Source: Crotophaga sulcirostris (Eukaryota > Chordata > Aves > Cuculiformes > Crotophagidae). From it: a stretch of 64,000 bases of DNA. How positions within the stretch are numbered: the stretch's first letter is position 1; each line of letters begins with the position of its first letter. The translations under genes were made by a program, and so were the position numbers. Below are positions 23,388-34,440 of this stretch, one piece after another. Under the pieces are notes generated by a model that was not told the DNA's origin, did not search any database, and saw only the letters and a list, made by a program, of their open reading frames with translations. The stretch lies in assembly GCA_013397455.1 (NCBI GenBank), contig VYZB01000057.1, forward strand, positions 892,448 through 956,447, written 5' to 3'.

Positions 23388-23742
23388 AACTGGACAGGCA
23401 CACTCTCTGCTGGGTAAAAAATTGTCTGGATGGCTGGGCCCAAAGAGTGGTGGTAAATGGAGTTAAATCCAGTTAGAGGCTGATCACGAGTGGTGTTCCC
23501 CAGGGTTCAGTGCTGGGGCCAGACCTGTTCAATATCTTTATCAACAATCTGGACAAGTGGATTGAATGCACCCTTAGCAAGTTTGCAGATGATACTAAGC
23601 TGGGTGGCAGTGTCGACCTGCTTGAAGGAAGGGAGGCTCTTCAGAGAGATCTGGACAGGCTGGATTGATGGGCTGAAACCAATGTAATGAGGTTTAACAA
23701 GACCAAGTGCCTAGTCCTGCACCTGGTGACCACAGAACCCCA
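23388..23742 (+). mobile_element. CR1 LINE internal fragment with intact RT motif
   Basis: Plus-strand fragment of ORF2 reverse transcriptase, truncated at both ends. The frame reads through a [20 protein letters not shown] segment (GTGTTCCCCAGGGTTCAGTG at 23493) and then the catalytic FADDTKLGG motif (from about 23582). It ends abruptly after CACCTGGTGACCACAGAACCCC with no 3' UTR. A stop (TGA) follows the RDLDRLD segment, so no protein is made. The wording of the end matches the copy at 44413-45722, so both belong to one subfamily. Confidence 0.85.
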
Positions 23743-26700
23743 CCTGTCATAAAAAACACTGCTAGTTTAACAAGGTGATATAAGCTTCAATAGTGGAGAC
23801 TGATTCCTAACTACATTCCATGCTCGTAATATTGGGTCTTCACCTGTAGTGGCAGATATCATTTTATCTACTGAGCACCAACAAAATGTATATTTTTTTG
23901 CCTGTTGAAAAACTTTGCAAATAACAGTCAAGCACTCAAAGCCATGACCTTCCACTATTAAATTTGTTTCTATGTTCTTAGTTCAACCTGTGTATACTTA
24001 TACATGACAATTGATTTATGGTAATATTACAAGACATACTATGCCTGCAAGCATCCATCAGTATTTCTGTGCCTCTGCATCCTCCTATATCCATGTACCC
24101 TGAGGTGAATCAAGTCCACTGTCTTAGGTAACTGTTAAAAATTGCAGAGTAACCACTAGATCCATTGATTCAGCATTGGTATATATACTAAAGCTCTGCA
24201 ATGGTTTAGTTTCTTTTTAAAAATATAAAGTTCCAACTAAAAGTTATGTTTAAGTGAGTAAGGATGACATCTCCCATAAGTCACAATCCTTTCTGAATTT
24301 TCAGTCTTTTGCTAGTGAGACATGTCTGAGATCCTGAACACAATCTTGATTTATATTCACAAATGACTTGAAATTCAGAACAGGTGTAGAGAACAACCTC
24401 TTGAATCTGTGGGGAAGTGGAGATCCTTTGTGAAGAGGAGAGGTGATAGTGTTGTCTACCAAAATTTGTAGTGGGAGTAAAGGATAAGCTGAGAAGGAAA
24501 ATATGGACTACACACAAATAAATTTATATTGACTATTGAAAGACTGTTCTAGTCACAGAGAAGCAATATTTTTATCAAACCATCCACAACAGCCTTTCAG
24601 AAGGCTTTATCTTTCTCTCGTTAATTTCTTTAAAGCCATCCTTCATATTTTTGTCTACCTATCTTTTATCACTTTCCACTGTTATTTTGTTTTCATGCTT
24701 CCCCATGGCTTGCCTCATCTCTGTATTGTGTTTTTTCCAGAGTCGTCTTGAGTTGCTCAGCATTGCCTAAGGTTAGGTTGAACATTTTGTATTATTTTTG
24801 AATACCAACAATGACATTCTGTGGGCACCAGAAAGGTATGTTGTTATACTGCAGTGTAAAACTTCCCGATGTATGCATGAAAATGTACATAAATTCTATG
24901 ACTGCCTCTGGGCTTACCTACAAATATATTTGAATTCCTTTCTATTGTATCAATTTTTAATATAACACAATTTCTTCCTTTTACTGTATTTTATCTCCAC
25001 AAGGTAACACTTACTCCCATCATCACTTAATATCAAGACTTCTATTTAACTGTCCACTTTTTTGGCATCTTTAAACAAAGTGTGTATTTTATATTTAAAT
25101 ACGATGTATAAAATTCTTTTCCTAAACGAAATTACAAGAAAATATCATGTTTGTTTCTTGTCAAATTATTCAAATTTGTAGTATGTGTGGAATAATATTT
25201 ATATATACATAATTCCAAGCAAGTTTGTTCTGAGTGTTTTTTGGTTTAGTTTGGTTTTATTAGTTGGGAAAAGAATAGCAAAACTATTGAATTTGTTTTC
25301 TTTCAGATCTTATTGCTGTGGGAGCCAGTACTAGGTTCCAGCCCCATCTGATCATTTTGTGGGTGCTTACAGCTTGAAGTAGAGTTGTTATTTAACAGGC
25401 ATAGGGAGAGAGGAAAATTGATAGACAGAATAAGTAGATAAGAGTCTCATTTTAAAATGTTATTTATATTGTATCTCAGTTTAAACTATGTGGTTAATTA
25501 ACATAGAGACAGGATTTTGTATTTTACTTTTTGCTAATAATTTATAATTAAAATAAAATTACTTCTGGACTTCCTCATGATGAACTACTGTAAGATAAGG
25601 AAATCCTTATACAAATATAATTTGATTATAAATTTTGGGCTGGGAGGAGGAATAGGCCTTTTCTATCTGTATAGCAGATCATACAATAGAACCATTATCC
25701 TGAATGAGGATATTTATGTAAATTGTAATATGTGTTTATGTTGGAAGACTCATGTAAGGTTTCCCTAACTTGTATGAATATATGCTGCGATTGCCTAATA
25801 TATGTCTACTACCTAAATGATAAAACTGCTGCATATAACATGACAATTTCTACAAAAGAGTTTTACACTGGTGGATGAATCCTTATTATTACTCAACCTT
25901 TCTTCTCATTGCAAAGTGTTCTAAAGGTAGCACCTCCCATTTTTACAACACACTTGAGGTCCAAAAGAAAATAAATTAACTGACTTCATTCTAGAATACG
26001 CAAATCGGGTAAATTATTTTAATTATTAAAAGAAATAACATGAATCCTTAATTTATTTAATTTTGAGGTGTAATTATCAACACAATATAAATACAAACAC
26101 ATGAAAACACAGTCGTTATGAATATGTACACCCTGAAGATTTGTAAATATTTTTATAACTATTTATTTGTATATAATATCTTAATCGACTTTTCCAAAGG
26201 AACATTTGATTCCGCAAGATACAGTGTTTTAAATCACCTACAAAGAGTTTTCTATAAATCTGACTTGTAAATCCACCTTGTTTCTTTCCATTGTTTCAGT
26301 CACAAAATTCTCAAGGATAACTGAACAACATATTTGGTAGTTCTATAATTCTGCTTTGAAATTAAGAGTCAAGTTATTCTGCTGAAGATTATCCTATGAG
26401 TATGTGCCTCAGAGAATAGACATATGGCTTCTTTCTACATGAGCAAAGGTGCCAAATCTTGTTTTGAAATTCAATTACTACTCACTAGAACATTTTATGT
26501 TCTAATTTATTTTAATTTTTATGTTTTAAAATATTTGAAACACTATTATATCAACTTGAATTTTCTGGAACAGTTGTTCTCCACTTCCAGTTGTCCTCCA
26601 TTCCAGAACGAAACTGAATATCAAATCAGAAAATGAAAGTAAAGCCTTCATTATCCCATCTTGTACTTGAGGTCACTTTCACTCTTCTCTCTGCCTGACT

Positions 26701-27632
26701 GTAACTTTGTGTGTTACTAAAATGCACCTTTTTCAATGCCCCCACACTACTGAATCAACCATGCTAATCACACTGTGAGCTTTTACAGTTCCATTATTTT
26801 TATACCATTTCTGAACTTTATGAACAATTACTTTTTTATCTTCTTTCCAGTTATTGAATAGCACTGAGAGAAGAAGAGATATCTGCAAGATCTCTTTAAA
26901 AATGATGGCAGAGGTTGTTGCTTCTCTATTTCATACAAAGCCAAATATTTAAAAAAATATTATTATAATATATCTTAAACTGTTGAAGTAATACATTTAT
27001 TTTTATCAATCACACTTTTAACAAGTTATAAAATGTATGACAAGAGCTATTTTTCATTTACTTTTTATAGTTTGTCATTAGTAATGTTTCTGTATTTTAC
27101 ATTTTTGTTGGTTCTAATGGTTTTGCTTCGGAACAGGATGAACCTATCTTACATAGACTTAGCCTATTTATCTCATTTACTTTAAAAAATATTAGTAAAC
27201 GATTTTCTTATTTTCTAGTCCCCTGGAAGCTTTCTCATAATTCTGAGATTGATTAGTAATAATTGATAATTGAGATTAATTATTTTGAAGTCTCAAAAAA
27301 TCCCAAAACTTTCCTTAAAAAAAGTTACCCAATTGACAATTGATAAACTTAATTTCAACAGCTGGCATCTAACATATCTTTTAACAAATGGGACAGAAAG
27401 AATTTTCTTGAGTAAGAGTTATAAATTTTGATTCCAACTGCTGAAACAAATACAAAGTTTAGGTTTTTTCTGCGTTATAGAGGCAATTATTATCTTTTTT
27501 TCTTAACTAAAATATTTCCTCTATGGCATTGGTAAAATTTGTTTGATCCTGTTATATTTAAATATTTCATTGCATTGTCAGAAGAAGGCAGGTAAGCATA
27601 GAAAATATCTTTCTTTTGTTATGTGAGTAAGG
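23743..27632. other. AT-rich non-coding DNA
   Basis: Nearly 4 kb without recognised repeats or genes. Splice-acceptor-like strings (TTTCTTTCAG at 25305, TTCTTTCCAG at 26850) are not followed by convincing exons. Confidence 0.45.
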
Positions 27633-28405
27633 TGTAGGTGTAAAGGTGTTGGCAGCAGAGGGGCTGCAGGTATTGCCCCATGTTGTGCACAGCTGATCCC
27701 AGTCAACTGCAAGAGACCCACCGCAAGATACAGCTGAGCCTGTCACTCAAGCTAGTGGAGCTTCTAATAAAACATATTTAAGAAAGGGAAAACCACTGCA
27801 TTGCCAGAGGAGGGAAAAATAAAAGTGGAAAATTGTAGAGGGGATACCAAGGTCAAAGAGAGTGAAGATGGAGAAGAAAGAAGGAAAGAGGTGGAAAGAA
27901 GGGTAGTGAAGGTGTGAAGGTACTCCAGGTGCTAAAACGGATATCCACACTACAACTTGCAGAGCACATGGATGTTTTTTGAAGGATCTGTGGCCTGTGG
28001 GCAGTCCACAATGGAGTAGGTTTTCTACAGAAGGACTGCAGCCTGTTGAGAGGACCCACACCAGTGTGGGGGAAAAAGTATGAGGGGGAAGAAGCAATAG
28101 AGGGAAGTCATTATGTACGAACCATAACCTTTCACTTCCCACTCCCCATTGCTGGACATAGCAATGAAGGAACAAATTGAGGCTGGAAAAATGGTGATGG
28201 AAAGGTGTTGTTTCTGTTTGGTTTCTTGTTTCTTACAACCTAAATCTCTTTTAATTGGCTATAAGTTAATTTTAAATAATAATAAAGTTGAGTCATGCTT
28301 TGTCAGTGACAGTAACTGGTGAGTGATCACCCTGTCTTTATCATGACAATATTCTTTGTTTCTGTTTGTATATTTTCTCCCCTCTCCTGCTGAGAGGGGG
28401 GTGCA
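27633..28405 (-). mobile_element. Avian ERV LTR, same family as 21380-22244, 5'-truncated
   Basis: Read on the minus strand from 28405 down, it aligns in order with the LTR at 21380-22244: the AGGAGAGGGGAGAAAATAT segment, ATGATAAAGACAGGG, GCCAATTAAAAGAGATTTAG, GGGGAGTGGGAAGTG, CTGCAGTCCTTCTG, CTGGAGTACC, and CTTGCGGTGGGTCTC. The end maps near 27633 (ending ...CCTACA on the minus strand). About 60 bp of the LTR start is missing at 28405. Open frames inside are not genes. Confidence 0.75.
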
Positions 28406-28912
28406 TAAAATTGACTATATCTATATGAGCATATCTATGGGTACATAAACTGACTATATTTATGTATACACTGGCTGTAAGGAAAATACTAAATTTTAAG
28501 CAGACTTGGGCAAAATGTGTTATGTGTTTTCCATATGAATTATGTACCATTTGTATTCCACTGTAAAACCTATGCATGCTGTTCGTATAGATTTGAAGGT
28601 TTTGACTGAAATTATTCCAATATGTGGTTCTTGTTTTCCAGTATCAGTGAAGAAATAAAATGTATTTAGTTTAAAGGGTGGATTATTAAAACAGTTTGCA
28701 GGGAAAAGAAGACTACTATAAAAATCTTGAACACTGAGTTCTGAAACAATACCTACTGGGTAAAGTGAGATGCTAAAAATATTTAGGTAGCAACTTTGAG
28801 GAAAAGACCTATTTTCTTTTATGCCTGATAGCATAAGCCTTGATCTTTGTGATGTCAGTTGAATACTGAATGTGTTTTCAAGTTGTTCTTTGTGAATTTA
28901 GCACACAGTCAA
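28406..28912. other. Non-coding DNA between LTR and CR1
   Basis: No feature recognised; the short minus-strand open frames here are not credible genes. Confidence 0.45.
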
Positions 28913-29423
28913 TTTCACAGTTTCACAGTATAACCAGGTTGGAAGAGACCTCCAAGATCATCAAGTCCAACCTATAAGCCAACACTAACACCACCTCATC
29001 ACCTAAACCATGGCACTCAGTGCCTCATCCAATCTTCCCTTAAACACTTCAAGGGTCGGCGACTCCACCACCTCCCTGGGCAGCGCATTCCAGTGGGCAA
29101 TCACCCTTTCAGTGTAGAACNNNNNNNNNNNNNNNNNNNNNNNNNNNNNNNNNNNNNNNNNNNNNNNNNNNNNNNNNNNNNNNNNNNNNNNNNNNNNNNN
29201 NNNNNNNNNNNNNNNNNNNNNNNNNNNNNNGGTAGTTGTAGAGAGCAATAAGGTCTCCCCTGAGCCTCCTCTTCTCCAGACTAAACAGCCCCAGCTCCCT
29301 CAGTCGCTCCTCGTAGGGTTTGTGTTCCAGCCCTTTCACCATCTTCGTTGCTCTCCTCTGGACATTCTCCAGTATCCTGACATCTTTCCCGAACTGAGGG
29401 GCCCAGAACTGTACGCAGTACAG
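28913..29423 (-). mobile_element. CR1 LINE, young copy with internal gap
   Basis: Minus-strand CR1. The tail complement TTTCACAGTTTCACAGTAT starts at 28913, followed by 3' UTR and ORF2 C-terminus up to 29120, an N run (29121-29230), then the upstream ORF2 segment with conserved [20 protein letters not shown] and [19 protein letters not shown] frames to about 29423, where it stops at a 5' truncation. Sequence 28913-29120 is nearly identical to 211-428. The frame is intact either side of the gap as far as visible. Confidence 0.93.
29121..29230. other. Assembly gap, 110 N, inside CR1
   Basis: Falls inside the young CR1. By alignment to the copy at 43180-43720, about 118 bp of CR1 sequence should be here, so the gap length is close to the missing element sequence. 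Confidence 0.95.
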
Positions 29424-29839
29424 TTTTGCCAAGGAATTTGCCAAGGAAGTGTGAATAGTTAAGCTAAACTTGGCTGAAATGTGTCTACATAGTTTACAAA
29501 AGGACTGTCTTCTATATTCAGAAGTTTTATGTCAAGACAAAAGGAGGAATAGTGCTATCATTCAATTACTGGTTTGCATTTCTTTGGGAAAATACCCTGA
29601 AAGGCACATCCTAAGTCCTTGTTTCACTCCATCCTAAGTCCTTGTTTCACTCCTTGATGTTCTAGATGTGTCTTAAAATACATCTTAGGAACTAGCAAGC
29701 TCCATCTTAAAGCCACTTGGATTACTCTTTCTACTACTTCCACCTCAAATTAGAAACTTGCTTATGATTAACAATCAACATTAAACTAAAGTTTTTTCTG
29801 ATTCAGTATCATTTTAAGCTCATAGTCTTGAAGTACTAG
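29424..29839. other. Non-coding DNA with a short tandem duplication
   Basis: Contains a perfect two-copy 23-bp tandem repeat at 29607-29652. Nothing else recognised. Confidence 0.5.
29607..29652. repeat. Two-copy 23-bp tandem repeat
   Basis: The unit beginning CATCCTAAGTCCTTGTTTCA occurs twice head to tail (29607-29629 and 29630-29652) without mismatch. Confidence 0.95.
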
Positions 29840-29932
29840 ATGAGTTGGTGTTAGTGTTAGGCTATAGGTTGGACTCAATGATCTCAGAGGTCCTTTCCAA
29901 CCTTGTAATACTGTGATATTGTGATACTGTGA
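29840..29932 (+). mobile_element. CR1 3'-end fragment
   Basis: TTGGTGTTAGTGTTAGGCTA, then GGTTGGACTCAATGATCTCA, GGTCCTTTCCAACC and a TGTGATATTGTGATACTG tail. Only the last ~90 bp of the element is present. Confidence 0.88.
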
Positions 29933-30836
29933 ATCAGTTCAGTCACACATAAGTCTACTCCTTCATGTTAATATTGATTTAAAACTCCTCTGTGATAGTA
30001 ATAGCTAAAATAGAAACTGTACTCATGAAGTTTTATAAAAATTAGGCCTTTTTAGATGCCTGGAAAACAATCTCTACATTTCTTTTTTTAAATGTGAGCT
30101 AAAAAACTTTAAAATTCTGAATAGCTGATGTGCTGCATGCCAATATCCCAATTTAAAGACTTGAGAAATCCTCGTGTATTAAAAAAATAAATAAATAGGA
30201 ATGTGATCTTTTCTTTCCAAATAAAACATACATTATTATCTGTGCAGTACATATTTCATTAAGAAAAGAGTGTGAAATGTTATTTTACTTTATTTTTTTG
30301 CATGTTATTCCTATGCATTAAATGCATAAAATATATCATCTCAAATTATAGCCTTATTTATTTATAATTTATAATGTAAATACCACCTAGAAATATAGGT
30401 ATGAATTTTATGTTTTAAAAAAATATTTTTAGAATTAAGAAGGGATGAATCTACTCAAAACTGAAATTGAAAATTATGAAAACCTAGAACTTAAGCTCAT
30501 CTTAACCTTGGGTTAAGAACTGGGGCCTTTTAGTGATTTGGGTGCAACACTAAGTTTGCGGTGGCTTCAGTAAAATGTTATGATAAAAAAACAAAGGCAT
30601 AGCAGGACCTGAGAGTGTTTGTAATTTAATAGTATAAACTACATTAATTACCTGTAAAAGTGCACTGCATAAATCCGTGAATTGATAAAAATGTGGAACC
30701 CTGGAAGAAAAATAGTTCACAATTTAGTGCGTGCACATGGAGTACATCATGACTGTAAAGGTTTCTTCTTTAGAAGAAGAGGAAGGAGGGAATTTGCACA
30801 GTGCAAATGGAAGGGCTGGGAAGAGGAATAGCCAAA
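29933..30836. other. AT-rich non-coding DNA
   Basis: No gene or repeat recognised; long poly-A/T tracts. Confidence 0.5.
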
Positions 30837-31720
30837 AATCATAGAATTACCCAAGTTGAAAAGGCCCCAAAAAGATCATTGAGTACAACTCCTTTCCCTA
30901 CGCAGGACACTTCCAACATTCACACCATGTGACTGAGGGCATTGTCCAAACGCTTCTTGAATACTGGCAGACTTGGTGCCGTGACTACTTCCCTGGGGAG
31001 CCTGTTCCAGTGCTCCACCACCCGCTGCGTGAGGAACCTCTTCCTAATATCCAGTCTAAACCTCCCCTGGCACATCTTCCTGCCATTCCCTCTAGTCCTA
31101 TCATAGGTCATCAGAGAGAAGAGATCAGCACCTGTTTCTCTTCCTTCCCTTGTGAGAAGGTAGTAAACGGTTATAAGATCCCCTCTCAGTCTCCTCTTCT
31201 CCAGGCTGAACAGACCAAATAACTTCAGCTGCTCCTAATATGACTTCCCCCCTAGACCCTTCACCAGCTTTGTGGCCCTTCTCTGGACATTCTCCAGTAG
31301 TTTGAGGTCCTTTTTACACTGTGGCACCCCAAATTGCACACAGTACTTGAGGTGGGGCCACACCAGTGCAGACTAGAGTGGGACAATCACCTCCCTCGAC
31401 CAGCTGGCAATGCTGTGCTTGATGTACCCCAGGACATGGTTGGCCCTCTTGGCTACCAAGGCACACTGCTGGCTCATGTTCAACTTGCCGTTGACCAGAA
31501 CCCCCAGGTCCCTCTCCGCAGGGTTGCTCTCCAGCCTCTCACTCCCCAATCTGTTCATGTATCCAGGGTTGCCGTGTCCCAGGTGCAGATCCCAGCACTT
31601 GCCCTCATTAAATTTCATGCAGTTGGTGATTGTCCAGCTCTCCAATCTGTCAAGATCCCTCTGCAGGGCCTCTTTGCCCCTATGAATGAGGAAAGCAAGG
31701 TCATTTGCAAGCTTGAGCAG
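30837..31720 (-). mobile_element. CR1 LINE 3' part, well preserved
   Basis: Minus-strand CR1 of about 0.9 kb. It carries the 3' UTR (from CATAGAATTACCC at about 30840), the C-terminal segment reading [22 protein letters not shown], and the region reading MKFNEGKC..LHLGHGNPGY and LNMSQQCALVAKRANHVLGY (frame 31373-31645). The frame has breaks between these parts. The 5' end is truncated near 31720. Open frames on the plus strand over it (30929-31222, 31334-31726) are shadows. Confidence 0.93.
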
Positions 31721-33676
31721 TTGTGAAGGCCAAGCCTCTTCCTGGAATCAGAATGAAAAAATGGATCGGTTATGTGAACAGGAAGGGAGCCACTTAGGTG
31801 TACTTGTGTGTGTGTGTACAGATATATATATATACTTATGATTTAGGGAAGAAATGAGTATTTAAACTTAACAATTTAACCTTACAATATGCTAATCATG
31901 ATGTAGACAACATACGAAAATTATCAATATCTAGACAGAACTATAAGTTGACACTTGTGATTTATTATTGAGTATGGTTATTTATGATGCTTATGTTTTT
32001 CTTCATAAGACTTTTTCTTTTTTCCTAGTTCCTTCCATTCACACAAAGCTGTATATAGACTGGAAGATATTTTGGAAGGAAATTTCGTCAAGAGAATTGC
32101 TAAAAGCATAAGGAAACTATTAGGTGTAGTTTTCAGTAATTTAAATTTCTAATATTTGATTTTTAAATGATGAAACGTCCAATAACCCAAATGACCCTAC
32201 ACAAACATATACATGGAATAAATTATTTCAAATGAAAGCACGAAAATTATTTGTTCAGCTGCTCTAGTGACTGGAAGGTTAGGAACAAAAGCTATTATTG
32301 TTCAGTGTATTTTTTCACAGGAAATAGACGGTGGCAAACATACAGTAGTTCAACACATGAGATCAGAGACACAGTTTTTATAGTAAACCAAAACCAGCTG
32401 TTGGAAGGGCTCAAGACCTTTACAGAAATTATTAGTTATGTTTGCCTTTGAAAGCAAAGAAAGCTTACAGAGAGTCATGTACCTGATTAAGAAAAAGGTG
32501 AGTTACAAAAGCTATGAGTATTAATTCATTCAAGAAAAAATATTTGCCATGTGAAATAAGAAACGGGTTAAATATTTTAAAACTGAGGGCAGAATTGTGC
32601 AGTATGACAGTAAACCCTCAAAGTTTCAGCTCCACCATGAATGGTAATAGAGAAGAATTTTACAGATTTATCAGAGAAAATTTTAGATGTGTAGTGCTAC
32701 ATAAGTAGTATATACCTTTTCATGTAGTATAAATTTTTTATATAGTTAGGTATTAATGATTTGATATCACTGGATGCTGACAAGCTTCACTGGAACTTGA
32801 TGGAACAGTCAAAATTTAGGTCTCAGTTCTACACTCCTACAGGACTCACACAACTTTTCTTCTTACTTGAGAAAGAAGAAAAAGAGGGGAGCTGTAACAC
32901 CTGAGACACTCTGTTGAAATAAGTTTTTCTCTGAGTTTAGTACTTAAGGTGTTTTCTCTTCTGAAGTTACTGATGTTACTAATGAGTGTGAAAGAGTAGA
33001 AAGGTCAGTACATTTTAAGCAACAGAGTAAAATTAACCCTTGTAATGAAATCATACAATGGTATAACAGAAGGGAAAGCTGAAATTAGGACATATGAATA
33101 CGGATCTTAGTTTCACCCAAGAAATTCTAGTACTTTCTCACATATTTTCACAAACTCCTTTGCATCCCACTTGTCTTCATGTCAGTCAGTTTGACTGACT
33201 GAGAATGAGTATTTAGCAACTTGGTGTTGAAGTCTATGTTAAGGTGTTGATTGGTTTAAACAATAGTCACTTTATTTTAGAACAGGATACTCTACCAGTT
33301 TCCTGGTCTTGATTCAATCCCTGTATCTCTTTACTTCAACCAAGTTTTCGAAGTTAAAATCTCTGTCTGCACTTCCAAACCAACCCCCAAAACTGACTTG
33401 CTTTTTCCATCAACAGGCTTCCAGTTTCCTTGTTATCTTCTTCATGGTTTTGATGATTTCTCATTGAATTAGTGACAGGCATTGAGCTTTTTTTCCTATT
33501 TCCTCTTTTGACTTTTCTCCTTATTCTGTTTTCATAAGCTGGGAATGGGTTAAAACTTGGATATCCATCTTGTTTTCAGTCTTTTTGTAGTCCTCTACCT
33601 GAAGAGCTACAGAACCTTGAAATTCTGGAGCTGGGAAATCCTGAAATGTTGCAGCATTGAAGAGAAGAGTCTTTAG
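31721..33676. other. AT-rich non-coding DNA with small microsatellite
   Basis: Contains a (TG)n tract at about 31805-31817 joined to an (AT)n tract at about 31822-31834, and a short hairpin at 33182-33202. No gene recognised. Confidence 0.5.
31805..31834. repeat. TG/AT microsatellite
   Basis: TGTGTGTGTGTGT followed after ACAG by ATATATATATATA. Confidence 0.9.
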
Positions 33677-34440
33677 ATCATTGAATTATGCAATAGTTTG
33701 GGGTGGAAGGGACCTCAAAGCCCATCCAGTTCTAACCCTCCTGCCATGGACAGGGACACCTCCCACCAGACCAGGCTGATCAAGGCCCCATCCAGCCTGG
33801 CCTTGAACACTTCCAGAGAGGGGGCATCTACAGCTTTCCTGGGCAACCTGTTCCAGGGCCTCACCGCCTGCATCATGAAGAATTTCTTCCTAATGTCTAA
33901 TTTAAATCTTCCTCCTTCCAATTTAAAGCCATTCCACCTCATCTTGTCGCTACATGCCCTTATAAAAAAGTCCCTCCTCAGCTTACTTGTAGGCCCTCTT
34001 CAGATACTGGAAGGCCACTATAAGATCTTCCCAGAGCCTTCTCTTCTACAGGCTGAACAAGTCCAACTCTCTTAGCCTGTCCTCATGGAAGATGTGCTCC
34101 AGCCCTCTGATCATCTTTGTGGTCCTTCTCTGGACCTGCTCCTACAGTCCCATATCTTTGTTATGTTGAGGATTCCAGAACTGGACACAGTACTCCAGGC
34201 GAGGTCTCACCAGAGCAGAGTAGAGGAGTGGAATCTCATCCCATGACATGCTAACCATGCTTCTTTTGGTGGAGCCCAGGATATGGTTGGCACTTTGGGC
34301 TGCAAGCAGATATTGCCAGGTTGAGTTGAGCTTCTCAGCCACTAGCATCCCCAAGTCAATCTCCACAGGGCTGGTCTCAATCATGTCTTATCTCAGCCTG
34401 TACTGAAACCACAGATTGTCCTGACCCTTTCTTGTACCAA
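33677..34440 (-). mobile_element. CR1 LINE 3' part
   Basis: Minus-strand CR1. 3' UTR words GGTGGAAGGGACCTCAAAGC at 33701, then C-terminal ORF2 with frame reading [22 protein letters not shown], then the segment reading SANHILGSTKRSMVSMSWDE and [20 protein letters not shown]. Similarity fades past 34440. Multiple frame breaks show it is dead. Confidence 0.92.

Noticed and set aside
24736..24830. Acceptor TTTTTTCCAG and donor GTATGT around a 90-nt interval
   Set aside because: All three frames contain stops.
27747..28175. 142-codon minus-strand open frame
   Set aside because: Lies wholly inside the minus-strand LTR and matches no retroviral protein; LTRs are non-coding.
31334..31726. 130-codon plus-strand open frame
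   Set aside because: Antisense shadow of the minus-strand CR1 ORF2 segment.
32467..32497. Possible 29-nt microexon before a GTGAGT donor
   Set aside because: The acceptor lacks a pyrimidine tract and the interval is too short to judge.
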